DNA of 64,000 bases from Oscillospiraceae bacterium (GCA_902792985.1 CADBBT010000032.1:1-64000); one strand, 5' to 3'. Counted from the stretch's first letter, positions 7,969 through 15,951 are shown. The notes: generated by a model from the sequence alone, not told the origin. Numbers and translations are program-made.

Positions 7969-8975
7969 TGGCGAAAAAACTGACTGTCAGCGCGTCGCCG
8001 CATGTGCGTTCGAGTGAAACCTCGACCGGTATCATGCTCGATGTGATCATCTCGCTCGTGCCTGCGCTTGTCATGGCGTGCGTATATTTCGGCACACGCG
8101 CACTTGCGCTCACCGCCGTTTGCGTCGGCACCGCCGTGCTTTCGGAATGGCTCGCGCGCAAAGTGATGAAACGCAACAACACCATCGGTGATCTGAGCGC
8201 CGTTGTAACCGGCCTCATTCTCGCGTTCAACCTGCCGGCCACGCTGCCGTTCTGGATGGCTGCGATCGGCTCCGTGATCGCGATCGTCGTTGTCAAGCAG
8301 ATGTTCGGCGGTATCGGCCAAAACTTTGTCAATCCTGCCATCACGGCGCGCATTATTCTGATGATGTCGTTCCCGGCGGCGATGGCGAAATGGATCCTGC
8401 CGATGGAATCCGCCTGGTCACCTGACGCTGTGACCGGCGCAACGCCGATGGCAACGTTGGCGAATGTGACCGGCGGCGACGTCTCCGCGGTGGAAGGACT
8501 GCCAACACTTACGCAGATGCTGCTCGGTATGCACGGCGGCTCCATGGGCGAAGTTTGCACGGTGGCACTGCTTGCCGGTGCGCTGTATTTGCTGCTGCGC
8601 CGCGTGATCTCCCCGGCGATCCCGTTCTCCTTCATCGGGACAGTGGCCGTTTGTATGCTCTTTGCCGGAAAGTTCAACCTTTCCTTTGTCGCCTACGAGC
8701 TGCTCGGCGGCGGCCTGATGCTCGGCGCGTTCTTCATGGCGACCGACTATACGACCTCGCCGCTCACGCGCAACGGCCGCATCATTTTCGGCATCGGCTG
8801 CGGTCTGATTACCTCGGTGATCCGCTTGTTCGGCTCGCTGCCGGAGGGCGTATCGTTCTCGATCATCCTCATGAACATCCTTGTGCCGCACATTGAACGC
8901 CTGACAACGGCAAAACCGTTCGGCTTTGTGAAAGAGAAAAAGGAAAAGAAAGAGAAGGAGGCGGCAAAGGCATGA
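7968..8975 (+). CDS. rnfD: Rnf electron transport complex subunit D
   Basis: Integral membrane subunit of 335 residues with covalently bound FMN. VTGATPMATL at residues 155-164 contains the S/T-G-A-T type flavinylation motif, with Thr159 the expected FMN acceptor; this is the target class of ApbE, which is encoded upstream. NFVNPAITARIILMMSFPAAM and AFFMATDYTTSPLT are conserved NqrB/RnfD membrane segments. The C-terminus is a lysine/glutamate-rich tail. It starts in a TAATG overlap with rnfC and ends in an ATGA overlap with rnfG. Confidence 0.95.
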   Translation: MAKKLTVSASPHVRSSETSTGIMLDVIISLVPALVMACVYFGTRALALTAVCVGTAVLSEWLARKVMKRNNTIGDLSAVVTGLILAFNLPATLPFWMAAIGSVIAIVVVKQMFGGIGQNFVNPAITARIILMMSFPAAMAKWILPMESAWSPDAVTGATPMATLANVTGGDVSAVEGLPTLTQMLLGMHGGSMGEVCTVALLAGALYLLLRRVISPAIPFSFIGTVAVCMLFAGKFNLSFVAYELLGGGLMLGAFFMATDYTTSPLTRNGRIIFGIGCGLITSVIRLFGSLPEGVSFSIILMNILVPHIERLTTAKPFGFVKEKKEKKEKEAAKA

Positions 8976-9547
8976 AACAGATGAAGCTCAAAGATATTCT
9001 GACCCCGACGCTGGCGCTGTTTCTGATCTGCCTGATCGCAACGGTCCTTTTGGCGCTGACAAACAGCGTCACGGCAAAGACGATTGATCAGAACGCCGCC
9101 GAAACCGCAAACGCCGCGCGCTCCGAAGTGCTGGAAGCAGCCGCGTTCACGGAAGAAACAGAAGAGCCGCAGACAAAGCTGCTTTACTGCGCCGGACAGA
9201 ACGAAGCGGGCGAAACGGTGGGCTATGTCTTTACCGCAACCGCAAAGGGCTATGGCGGCGATGTGAAGGTCATGGTCGGCTATGACTTGACCGGAACGAT
9301 CACCGGCTTCACGATCCTCGATTGCAGCAACGAGACGCCGGGTCTTGGCCAAAACAGCAAAAAGCCCGAGTTCATGGGTCGTTTCCCGGGAAAAAGCGGA
9401 GAGCTGACCGTGGATAAGTATTCGAACGAAGGGCAGAACATTCAGGCGATCACCGCCGCGACCATCACGTCCAAAGCGGTCGTCAAAGCGGTCAATACCG
9501 CAACCGAAGCGTTTCAGAATCTGACAGGAGGTGCGAGCAATGGCTGA
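8972..9547 (+). CDS. rnfG: Rnf electron transport complex subunit G
   Basis: Membrane-anchored FMN-binding subunit, 191 residues. One helix near residues 11-30 is followed by an extracytoplasmic FMN_bind domain. The signature ITAATITSKAVVKAVNTA includes Thr164, the expected covalent FMN site (SGATxTS-like; here the preceding residues are Ala-Ala rather than Gly-Ala). GYGGDVKVMVGYDLTGTITGF and ETPGLGQN are typical of the fold. An AGGAGG at its 3' end serves the next gene. With RnfD it forms the flavin pair modified by ApbE. Confidence 0.94.
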   Translation: MKQMKLKDILTPTLALFLICLIATVLLALTNSVTAKTIDQNAAETANAARSEVLEAAAFTEETEEPQTKLLYCAGQNEAGETVGYVFTATAKGYGGDVKVMVGYDLTGTITGFTILDCSNETPGLGQNSKKPEFMGRFPGKSGELTVDKYSNEGQNIQAITAATITSKAVVKAVNTATEAFQNLTGGASNG

Positions 9548-10262
9548 GAAAAAATCGCTGTTTAAGGAATTCAGCAAGGGCATCGTGATCGAAAACCCCG
9601 TGCTGCGGCTTGTGCTCGGCACCTGCCCGACCCTAGCGACCACGACTTCGGTGCAAAGCGCGCTCGGCATGGGCCTTGCGGCGTCCATCGTGCTCGTTTG
9701 CTCCAACATCGTGATCTCCGCACTGCGCAAGGTCATTCCTTCCAAAGTGCGTATTCCCGCTTACATCGTTGTCATCGCGTCGTTCGTGACGGTGGTGCAG
9801 ATGCTTGTCAAGGCGTTCACGCCCGAACTTGACGAACAGCTCGGCGTGTATTTGCCGTTGATCGTTGTCAACTGCATCATCCTCGGCCGCGCGGAAGCGT
9901 TTGCCGGCAAAAATCCTGTGCTTGCCTCCGCAGTAGACGGGCTCGGCATGGGCGTCGGCTTCACAGCGGCGCTGTTCCTGATGAGCTCCGTGCGTGAGAT
10001 CCTCGGCGCCGGTTCGTTCTACGGCATCAGCATTCCGCTGCTTTCGAACAACCCGATGCTGATCTTTATCCTTCCGCCGGGCGGCTTCTTTGTGTTCGGT
10101 CTGCTGATGGCGGTCGTCAACCGCCTTGCGGAAAGCAGAGGCAAACCGCGCGCGGAGCTGCGCGGCTGCGAAGCCTGTCCGATGAACGGAACGTGCAAGC
10201 TGCATAATGAGGGCACGATCGCGCCCCCGCAGGAGACGAAAGGGGAGGTGAGCGCATCATGA
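9540..10262 (+). CDS. rnfE: Rnf electron transport complex subunit E
   Basis: Six-helix integral membrane subunit, 240 residues, homologous to RnfA/NqrD. Conserved segments are NPVLRLVLGTCPTLATTTS, including the membrane-embedded cysteine used for iron-sulfur binding in this family, and LGVYLPLIVVNCIILGRAEAFA with the second cysteine. The C-terminal tail contains a C-x2-C-x5-C cluster (CEACPMNGTC). A GTG at 9531 overlaps the ribosome-binding site AGGAGGT (9526-9532), so the ATG at 9540 is the start. It overlaps rnfG by eight bases and rnfA by four. Confidence 0.94.
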   Translation: MAEKKSLFKEFSKGIVIENPVLRLVLGTCPTLATTTSVQSALGMGLAASIVLVCSNIVISALRKVIPSKVRIPAYIVVIASFVTVVQMLVKAFTPELDEQLGVYLPLIVVNCIILGRAEAFAGKNPVLASAVDGLGMGVGFTAALFLMSSVREILGAGSFYGISIPLLSNNPMLIFILPPGGFFVFGLLMAVVNRLAESRGKPRAELRGCEACPMNGTCKLHNEGTIAPPQETKGEVSAS

Positions 10263-10849
10263 CAAAAGGACTCGTTGCGATCCTTCTGACCGCGATCCTC
10301 ACCCAGAACTTTGTGCTTTCAAAGTTCCTCGGCATCTGCCCGTTCCTCGGCGTTTCCAAAAAGCTGAACACCGCCGTGGGCATGAGCGCCGCCGTCATCT
10401 TCGTCATGGCGCTTTCCACCGCTGTGACCTATCCGATCAATCTGCTGCTGGAAAGCAAGGATCTCGCATATCTGCAGACGATCGTGTTCATCCTTGTCAT
10501 CGCCGCGCTCGTGCAGCTTGTGGAGATCATCCTCAAAAAGTACATCCCGGCGCTGTACAGTGCGCTCGGCATCTATCTGCCGCTGATCACGACCAACTGC
10601 GCGGTGCTCGGTGTGGTCATTTTGAACGTCCAGAACGAATACGGCTTTTGGGAGTCGATGTTCAACTCGGTCGGCGCAGGTCTCGGCTTCATGCTCGCCA
10701 TGGTGATGTTCGCCGGTGTGCGTGAACGCATGGAATCCTGCGAGGTGCCGAAGTTCATGCGCGGGCTGCCCATCACGCTTGTGGCCGCGTCGCTGGTGTC
10801 GGTGTCCTTCCTCGGCTTCACCGGCATCGTTGAACACATCTTCGGTTAA
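10259..10849 (+). CDS. rnfA: Rnf electron transport complex subunit A
   Basis: Six-helix membrane subunit of 196 residues, paralogue of RnfE in inverted topology. LTQNFVLSKFLGICPFLGVS and LGIYLPLITTNCAVLGVV carry the two conserved cysteines that ligate the intramembrane iron-sulfur centre between RnfA and RnfE. It starts by ATGA overlap with rnfE, and 12 bases separate it from rnfB. Confidence 0.95.
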   Translation: MTKGLVAILLTAILTQNFVLSKFLGICPFLGVSKKLNTAVGMSAAVIFVMALSTAVTYPINLLLESKDLAYLQTIVFILVIAALVQLVEIILKKYIPALYSALGIYLPLITTNCAVLGVVILNVQNEYGFWESMFNSVGAGLGFMLAMVMFAGVRERMESCEVPKFMRGLPITLVAASLVSVSFLGFTGIVEHIFG

Positions 10850-10861
10850 GGAGGGACGAAC

Positions 10862-11674
10862 ATGAACGAAATTCTGATCCCGGTCGTTCTTGTGGCGGCC
10901 ATCGGCCTGATCGCAGGTCTCGGGCTTTCCTTTGCGTCGATCGTCTTTGCTGTGCCGAAGGACGAAAAGGCCGAAGCGATCCGTGAGGTCTTGCCCGGCG
11001 CAAACTGCGGCGCGTGCGGCTATTCCGGCTGCGACGGCTATGCGGCGGCGCTTTCCAAGGGCGAAACGGACGTATGCAACAAATGTACCCCGGGCGGCAA
11101 CGATGTTGCAAAGCAGGTGGCGCAGATCATGGGGATGGAGGCCGGCGATATAACGCCGCAGGTCGCTGCGGTCATGTGCTGCGGCAACACCTGCAATGTG
11201 GATACCAAGCTCGATTACAGCGGCGTGCATTCCTGCAAAATCGCAACTCAGCTCTTCGGCGGCCCGAAAGCCTGCGTTTACGGCTGCATCGGCTTCGGCG
11301 ACTGCGTGGAGGTTTGTCCGTATGACGCGATCTTCATCTGCGACGGCGTTGCGCGGATCAATCCCGACAAATGCCGCGCCTGTCAGATGTGCGTGAAAAC
11401 CTGTCCGCGCGGTCTGATCGATATGTTCCCGATCGACACCGTCAAAGCCGCCGTGCTGTGCGTCAACCACGACAAGGGCGCCAACACGCGCAAACAGTGC
11501 AAGGCCGGCTGCATCGGCTGCATGAAGTGCCAGAAGGCCTGCCCCGTGGAAGCGGTCAAGGTGGAAAACTTCTGCGCAAAGGTGGATTACGATAAATGCA
11601 TCGGCTGCGGAAAATGCCACGAGGCGTGTCCTGTGGGCTGCATCGATCTGTATGAGATCCGCAAGCATTTTTGA
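10862..11674 (+). CDS. rnfB: Rnf electron transport complex subunit B (ferredoxin-like)
   Basis: Iron-sulfur subunit that accepts electrons from ferredoxin, 270 residues. An N-terminal membrane helix (about 5-30) precedes a CxxCxxxxC...C cluster (Cys49, 52, 57, 72/75), followed by ferredoxin-like domains with repeated CxxCxxCxxxC motifs, including CRACQMCVKTCP and CIGCGKCHEACP near the C-terminus. The several clusters are typical of clostridial RnfB and distinguish this complex from Na-NQR, which lacks such a subunit. Last gene of the rnf operon, with a strong terminator after it. Confidence 0.95.
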   Translation: MNEILIPVVLVAAIGLIAGLGLSFASIVFAVPKDEKAEAIREVLPGANCGACGYSGCDGYAAALSKGETDVCNKCTPGGNDVAKQVAQIMGMEAGDITPQVAAVMCCGNTCNVDTKLDYSGVHSCKIATQLFGGPKACVYGCIGFGDCVEVCPYDAIFICDGVARINPDKCRACQMCVKTCPRGLIDMFPIDTVKAAVLCVNHDKGANTRKQCKAGCIGCMKCQKACPVEAVKVENFCAKVDYDKCIGCGKCHEACPVGCIDLYEIRKHF

Positions 11675-11705
11675 TGGAGCACACTTGAAAAAAGCATAAA
11701 ATCAA

Positions 11706-11751
11706 CACGAGACGGAATTCCGCGAGGATCCGTCTCGTGCTTTGTTTTTTT
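11706..11751 (+). terminator. Rho-independent terminator of the rnf operon
   Basis: An 11-bp perfect stem CACGAGACGGA (11706-11716) / TCCGTCTCGTG (11729-11739), then a T-rich run. Confidence 0.92.
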
Positions 11752-11769
11752 GTTCGCGTTTACCTTGTT

Positions 11770-11902
11770 CGCGGCGCGGCATTGCCGCGCCGCGAGGGGC
11801 GGAGCAACCCGCGCGCAGCGCGGGCTCACCGGGGCAAAAGCCCCGGTGCCGCGTGCCTTTTGCACGCGGGCTCCGCCCGTTCCGACTGCTGCTGTGCGGC
11901 AG
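11770..11902. repeat. GC-rich multi-hairpin intergenic element B
   Basis: Same fold plan as element A at 1124-1261. The leading hairpin CGCGGCGCGGC-ATT-GCCGCGCCGCG spans 11770-11794. A closing stem pairs GGGCGGAGC (11797-11805) with GCTCCGCCC (11870-11878) and holds three hairpins: 7 bp with a GCA loop (11808-11824), 9 bp with an AAAA loop (11827-11848) and 8 bp with a CTTTT loop (11849-11869). A trailing hairpin with a 3-base TGT loop spans 11886-11902 (7 bp, one wobble). It lies between the rnfB terminator and the htpG promoter. Together with those signals it accounts for most of the 368-base gene-free stretch; I see no gene in it. Confidence 0.8.
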
Positions 11903-11942
11903 CCGGGGCAGACGGCCGAAAAATCCTTCCCCTTTTTTCCCG

Positions 11943-11948
11943 TATAAT
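11943..11948 (+). promoter_or_regulatory. -10 box of the htpG promoter
   Basis: TATAAT, five bases before the CIRCE element; no good -35 box is visible at 17 bases upstream. Confidence 0.55.
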
Positions 11949-11952
11949 AGTT

Positions 11953-11979
11953 TTAGCACTCGAAAGAATAGAGTGCTAA
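11953..11979. promoter_or_regulatory. CIRCE operator (HrcA binding site)
   Basis: TTAGCACTC (11953-11961), nine bases, then GAGTGCTAA (11971-11979): an exact 9-9-9 match to the consensus. It lies just after the -10 box, so HrcA would repress htpG until heat or protein-folding stress. Confidence 0.96.
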
Positions 11980-12042
11980 TTCCTTGCAGAAGCACGCTTC
12001 GTGTGCTTAATCTGTAAATCCATGAAACGACGGTGAAATACA

Positions 12043-13920
12043 ATGGCAAAAAAACAATTCAAAGCGGAATCCAAAAAGCTGCTCGACATGATGATCCATT
12101 CAATCTATACGAACAAGGACATCTTTCTGCGCGAGCTGATCTCCAACGCGAGCGACGCGCTGGATAAGCTGTATTACCATTCTCTCAGCGAGGACGTCTC
12201 CGGCCTTTCGCGCGACGATTATAAAATTGAGCTTGCGCTCAACAAAGACGCCCGTACGCTGACTGTCAGCGACAACGGCTGTGGTATGAGCGAAAAGGAA
12301 CTGGAAAGCAACCTCGGCACGATCGCGCGCAGCGGCTCGCTTGATTTCAAGGACGGCCTTGAAAACGCGTCCGGCGTGGAGATCATCGGTCAATTCGGCG
12401 TGGGCTTTTACTCGGCGTTTATGGTCGCCGACAAGGTGACGGTCGTCAGCCGTGTGCACGGCAGCGACGAAGCGTTCCAGTGGGAGTCCGCCGGCGTTGA
12501 CGGTTACACGATCAAACCGACCGAAAAAGAGACCGCCGGCACAACGATCACGCTGCACATCAAAGAGGATACCGACGAGGAAAAATACAGCGAATATCTC
12601 GACACTTATAAGATTCGTGAGATCGTCTCCAAATATTCCGATTACATCCGTTATCCGATCATGATGGATACCGAAACGCAGAAGCTCAAGGAAGGCACAG
12701 AGGATGAATATGAGACCGTGATCGAGCCGACGCAGCTCAATTCCATGGTGCCGCTCTGGCGCAAAAACAAAAACGAGATCAGCAAAGAGGATTACGATAA
12801 TTTCTATCAGTCCAAATTCTACGATTATGAAGCGCCGGTGCTGACGATCCATTCCAAAACAGAGGGGCAGGTCACCTATGACGCGCTGCTGTATGTGCCT
12901 TCGCACGCCGCGTATGATTATTATACGAAAAACTTTGAAAAGGGTCTGCAGCTTTATACCAACGGCGTTTTGATCATGGATAAATGCGCCGATCTTTTGC
13001 CGGATCACTTCTCTTTCGTCAAGGGTCTGGTGGATTCTGCCGATCTGACGCTGAACATCTCCCGTGAGACGCTGCAGCAGGATCATCTGCTCAAGATCAT
13101 TGCGAAAAATCTGGAAAAGAAGATCAAGAGCGAGTTGGAAAAGCTGCTCAAGAACGACCGTGAAGCGTATGAAAAATTCTTCAAAGCCTTCGGTCTGCAA
13201 CTGAAATTCGGCGTCTATAACAGCTTTGGCGCAAACAAGGACACGCTGAAAGATTTGCTGCTGTTCTATTCCTCGTCCGAAAAGAAGCTTGTGACGCTTG
13301 CGGAATATGTTTCCCGCATGAAGGAAGCGCAAAAGACGATCTATTACGCCCCCGGGGAAACGACCGACAAGATCGATCTGCTGCCGCAGGCGGACGCTGT
13401 GAAGAGCAAGGGCTTTGAGATCCTGTATCTGACCGACGACGTTGATGAATTCGCGCTGCAAATGCTGCGTGAATACGACGGCAAAACCTTTACCAACATC
13501 TGTGCCGATCAGCTTGATCTGGACAGCGAAGATGAAAAGAAGGCGCTGGAAGGCGAAAACGAAGCGAACAAGGATCTGCTCTCCTTCCTGAAGGAAACGC
13601 TGGGCGATGCAGTCAATGCCGTGCGGTTCACGAACAAGCTGAAAAACTACGCGGTCTGCCTGACAAGCGAGGGTGCACTGTCGCTGGAGATGGAAAAAGC
13701 GCTGGGACAGATGCCCAACGCACAGGGGATCAAAGCGCAGCTCGTGCTCGAGATCAACATTGCGCATCCCGTAGCGGAAAAGCTGAAAACGCTGTTTGTG
13801 ACCGATCAGGAAAAGTTGAAGGATTACGCAAAGCTGCTGTATGCGCAGGGTTGCCTGATCAGCGGAAAGAGCATTGACGATCCCGCCGAGCTGAGCCGCC
13901 TGATTTGCGATCTGATGTAA
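12043..13920 (+). CDS. htpG: Molecular chaperone HtpG (Hsp90)
   Basis: Cytosolic ATP-dependent chaperone, 625 residues, the normal length of bacterial Hsp90. The GHKL ATPase domain contains ELISNASDALDKLYY, SDNGCGMSEKEL and GQFGVGFYSAFMV; the middle domain includes the ATPase-stimulating LPDHFSFVKGLVDSADLTLNISRE segment. It is a single-gene unit with a CIRCE operator upstream and a bidirectional hairpin at its 3' end. The Shine-Dalgarno sequence is weak (GGTGA). Control by HrcA differs from Bacillus subtilis, where htpG is outside the CIRCE regulon. Confidence 0.97.
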   Translation: MAKKQFKAESKKLLDMMIHSIYTNKDIFLRELISNASDALDKLYYHSLSEDVSGLSRDDYKIELALNKDARTLTVSDNGCGMSEKELESNLGTIARSGSLDFKDGLENASGVEIIGQFGVGFYSAFMVADKVTVVSRVHGSDEAFQWESAGVDGYTIKPTEKETAGTTITLHIKEDTDEEKYSEYLDTYKIREIVSKYSDYIRYPIMMDTETQKLKEGTEDEYETVIEPTQLNSMVPLWRKNKNEISKEDYDNFYQSKFYDYEAPVLTIHSKTEGQVTYDALLYVPSHAAYDYYTKNFEKGLQLYTNGVLIMDKCADLLPDHFSFVKGLVDSADLTLNISRETLQQDHLLKIIAKNLEKKIKSELEKLLKNDREAYEKFFKAFGLQLKFGVYNSFGANKDTLKDLLLFYSSSEKKLVTLAEYVSRMKEAQKTIYYAPGETTDKIDLLPQADAVKSKGFEILYLTDDVDEFALQMLREYDGKTFTNICADQLDLDSEDEKKALEGENEANKDLLSFLKETLGDAVNAVRFTNKLKNYAVCLTSEGALSLEMEKALGQMPNAQGIKAQLVLEINIAHPVAEKLKTLFVTDQEKLKDYAKLLYAQGCLISGKSIDDPAELSRLICDLM

Positions 13921-13936
13921 CGCCGAAGCGTAAAAA

Positions 13937-13970
13937 AATACCGCACAGCCGAAACTGTGCGGTATTGTTT
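13937..13970. terminator. Bidirectional terminator between htpG and the minus-strand secreted protein
   Basis: A 12-bp stem AATACCGCACAG (13937-13948) / CTGTGCGGTATT (13955-13966), with T residues on the plus side and an A run (13932-13938) giving T residues on the minus side. Confidence 0.88.
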
Positions 13971-13977
13971 TTGTTGT

Positions 13978-14451
13978 TTATGCGGGACGATAGCTGTTTG
14001 CTGTATCGATCACTTTGATGGAGACCTGCAGCATGTGGATCATCGTTTTGAGCGCGCAGATCACAGTGTCAAGCGCCTCAATGTTTGTGCTGTCGTTTGC
14101 CCAGGAAGCCGTCAGGTAAACCATGGTGCCGACATAGATCTCGGTGCCGGGGAACACATCGTTGCCCTTGTCGTCTTTCCAGCAGCGGAACTTCTTGCCG
14201 ATGGCGATCGGTTCGTCCTTCGAGATACGCACATAGCCGGGGGCGTGCAGACCGACGGTCGTTGCGGGCATATACATCGTTCTTGCGTCGCCTTTCTGAT
14301 AGATGATGCCGTAGGCTTTCGGTTCACTGATTTCGATGTCGAGTTCTTCGGCAACAGCGTCTTTGATGGGATTGTTATCGGCAAAAGCAACCGGCGCGGC
14401 AGTCAGACACAAACAGAGCAAAGCAAGCAGGACAGAAATGATTTTTTTCAT
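13978..14451 (-). CDS. Secreted protein with a possible InlB-type B-repeat
   Basis: A 157-residue protein with a clear Sec signal peptide: MKKIISVLLALLCLCLTAAPVAFA, probably cleaved after AFA. After it, residues about 60-120 (KKFRCWKDDKGNDVFPG...VYLTASW) resemble the divergent InlB/Listeria-Bacteroides repeat, a small beta-grasp module used in surface proteins of Gram-positive gut bacteria. That similarity is my reading by eye. The C-terminal third is helical, with no sorting signal or membrane anchor. A strong AAGGAGGT (14458-14465) precedes the ATG, and a TATAAT-like -10 box lies at 14491-14486. Function unknown. Confidence 0.75.
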   Translation of the reverse strand: MKKIISVLLALLCLCLTAAPVAFADNNPIKDAVAEELDIEISEPKAYGIIYQKGDARTMYMPATTVGLHAPGYVRISKDEPIAIGKKFRCWKDDKGNDVFPGTEIYVGTMVYLTASWANDSTNIEALDTVICALKTMIHMLQVSIKVIDTANSYRPA

Positions 14452-14485
14452 GAAGATACCTCCTTAAGTTTCTGTACTCAAGGAG

Positions 14486-14491
14486 ATTATA
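14486..14491 (-). promoter_or_regulatory. -10 box for the secreted-protein gene
   Basis: TATAAT on the minus strand, 35 bases before the ATG; the matching -35 box is poor. Confidence 0.45.
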
Positions 14492-14620
14492 CTCTTGAAA
14501 AATCACATAATAATTCCAAAAAGGAAAATTATGGCGAATTATTAAATTTTTTACGTCTTTTTTTTCTGTATGATTTCGATATTCATGCTTCGTTCACGAG
14601 TCTGTCAAAGTTTACGAATC

Positions 14621-15691
14621 TCAAAAACGGTAGTCTGACAGTGCCCGAAACACATAGCCTTCCTCCCGTGCGCGGTCAATGATCTCGCCGAGTGCTTCGG
14701 CGTTGTCGCGTGAAACGGCGTGCAGCAAAATGACTGCGCCCGGATGCAGCCGCTGTGTCACAGTACGCACTGCGTTGTCTTTGCCTTGCTGGTTGTTCAC
14801 ATCCCAATCGCTGTAGGCAACGGACCAGAACACGCTGCAATAGCCGAGCGACTGCACCAGATCCAGTGCGCTTTCGCTGTATTCTCCGGCAGGAAAACGG
14901 AAGAACTTTGCGCAGTAGCCGAAATCGGTCCGCAGCTCGTTTTCGGTCTTTTCGATCTCGTCCTTCATCTGTGTGCGCGAGATGCTCGGAAACGAGGGGT
15001 GCGTGTCGGAATGGTTGCCCACGATGTGGCCTTCGCGGATCATGCGCGCGATCAGCTCCGGCTGCGTGACGATATGATCGCGCGTGCAGAAAAACGCCGC
15101 AGGAACGCCTTTTTCCTTCAGTGTGTCAAGGATCACGCTCGTGAGGTTCTCAAATTCATACCCGCAGTCAAAGGTCAGATACAGCACCGGTTCCGTGCTC
15201 TTTCGGTCAAGTGTCAGCGCGCCGAATTTGTCAAAGGTGTCCTGAAAAGCGGCAACGGTCGGGTGCGCCTGTCCGTTGGCGGCGGGTCCGTGCGAATGTC
15301 CTTTCTTTTCTGTGGAAAGTCCGCGCGTGTTGTCGGGGTCGGTCACGGTGTAATGAACCTCGTCCAGCGCGATCAGCCCGGTCGGCAGACTGCCGCCGGG
15401 CGCGCCTTTGAGGATCCCGCCGAAGGCCAGCGGTTCCGGCTCCGTCTGCACGGCGATCTGCGTCGGCTTTTCCATCGGTTCCGCGTCGTCGGAGGGCGGT
15501 GTACTGCTTTCCTTTTCGCTTTCGTCGGTCACCTGAGCCGATTCGCTGCGCTCCTGCTGCGAACCGTTGCGACTGCTTGCGTTTTCAGACGTGGGCGCGC
15601 CGTCGCGCAGCCGGTCGTCGCGGCACGCGCAAAGCGAAAACAGCAGCAGAAAACTCAGCAAAAGCGCGAGCGCCTGTTTGATGTGCTGCAT
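14621..15691 (-). CDS. PdaA-like polysaccharide deacetylase lipoprotein (CE4)
   Basis: Peptidoglycan/chitin deacetylase family enzyme, 356 residues. The N-terminus is a lipoprotein signal (LLLSFLLLFSLCAC, lipidated Cys probably at residue 24), followed by an acidic Ser/Glu-rich linker to about residue 80. NodB motifs are present: TFDCGYE (motif 1, in the form seen in PdaA rather than TFDDG), HSDTHPSF (metal histidines), RFPAGEYS and LLHAVSRD. PdaA-type enzymes deacetylate MurNAc for muramic-delta-lactam in spore cortex; whether that applies here is inferred only from family resemblance. It begins two bases after a 59-residue membrane protein gene and is probably co-transcribed with it. I see no convincing terminator downstream. 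Confidence 0.85.
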   Translation of the reverse strand: MQHIKQALALLLSFLLLFSLCACRDDRLRDGAPTSENASSRNGSQQERSESAQVTDESEKESSTPPSDDAEPMEKPTQIAVQTEPEPLAFGGILKGAPGGSLPTGLIALDEVHYTVTDPDNTRGLSTEKKGHSHGPAANGQAHPTVAAFQDTFDKFGALTLDRKSTEPVLYLTFDCGYEFENLTSVILDTLKEKGVPAAFFCTRDHIVTQPELIARMIREGHIVGNHSDTHPSFPSISRTQMKDEIEKTENELRTDFGYCAKFFRFPAGEYSESALDLVQSLGYCSVFWSVAYSDWDVNNQQGKDNAVRTVTQRLHPGAVILLHAVSRDNAEALGEIIDRAREEGYVFRALSDYRF

Positions 15692-15692
15692 C

Positions 15693-15872
15693 TCAGTTTA
15701 AAAAGTCCTGCACGTTGTCCAGCAGATCACCGGCACGCTTCATGGCAGTATTCATGGTTTTCATCGCTTTTTTCTTGAGCTTCGGCTGCATTGCGGCGGA
15801 ACCGATCAGCATTGCGGCGCAGCCGACGCCCATCGTGATCCCTACGGCATTCAATACGGTTTTTGTTTTCAT
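15693..15872 (-). CDS. Small membrane protein of 59 residues
   Basis: A short reading frame translated by hand: it begins MKTKTVLNAVGITMGVGC, has a hydrophobic glycine/alanine stretch to about residue 28, then a basic amphipathic tail (LKKKAMKTMNTAMKRAG) and ends NVQDFLN. AGGAGT stands seven to eight bases before the ATG at 15872, and the stop is one base from the start of the PdaA-like gene. The layout, a short membrane helix with a lysine-rich cytoplasmic tail, recalls YtxH-like stress proteins, but I do not recognise a family. Co-transcription with the deacetylase is likely. Confidence 0.7.
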   Translation of the reverse strand: MKTKTVLNAVGITMGVGCAAMLIGSAAMQPKLKKKAMKTMNTAMKRAGDLLDNVQDFLN

Positions 15873-15951
15873 TCAAAATCACTCCTTCGTTGGTTGTGTC
15901 AATAGTGTGGACGTTTTTTCCTGAAAAATTATGAAAAATTCTGGAAAAGCC

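Noticed and set aside
6622..11674. Na-translocating NADH:quinone reductase (Nqr) in place of Rnf
   Set aside because: A polyferredoxin RnfB and a RnfC with two 4Fe-4S motifs are present, and no NqrF-like subunit is.
11737..12017. Short plus-strand open frames over element B and the htpG promoter
   Set aside because: They cross the CIRCE operator and palindromes and have no ribosome-binding site.
14452..14620. Terminator for the PdaA-like gene on the minus strand
   Set aside because: A T-rich stretch exists, but I found no stem of useful length before it.
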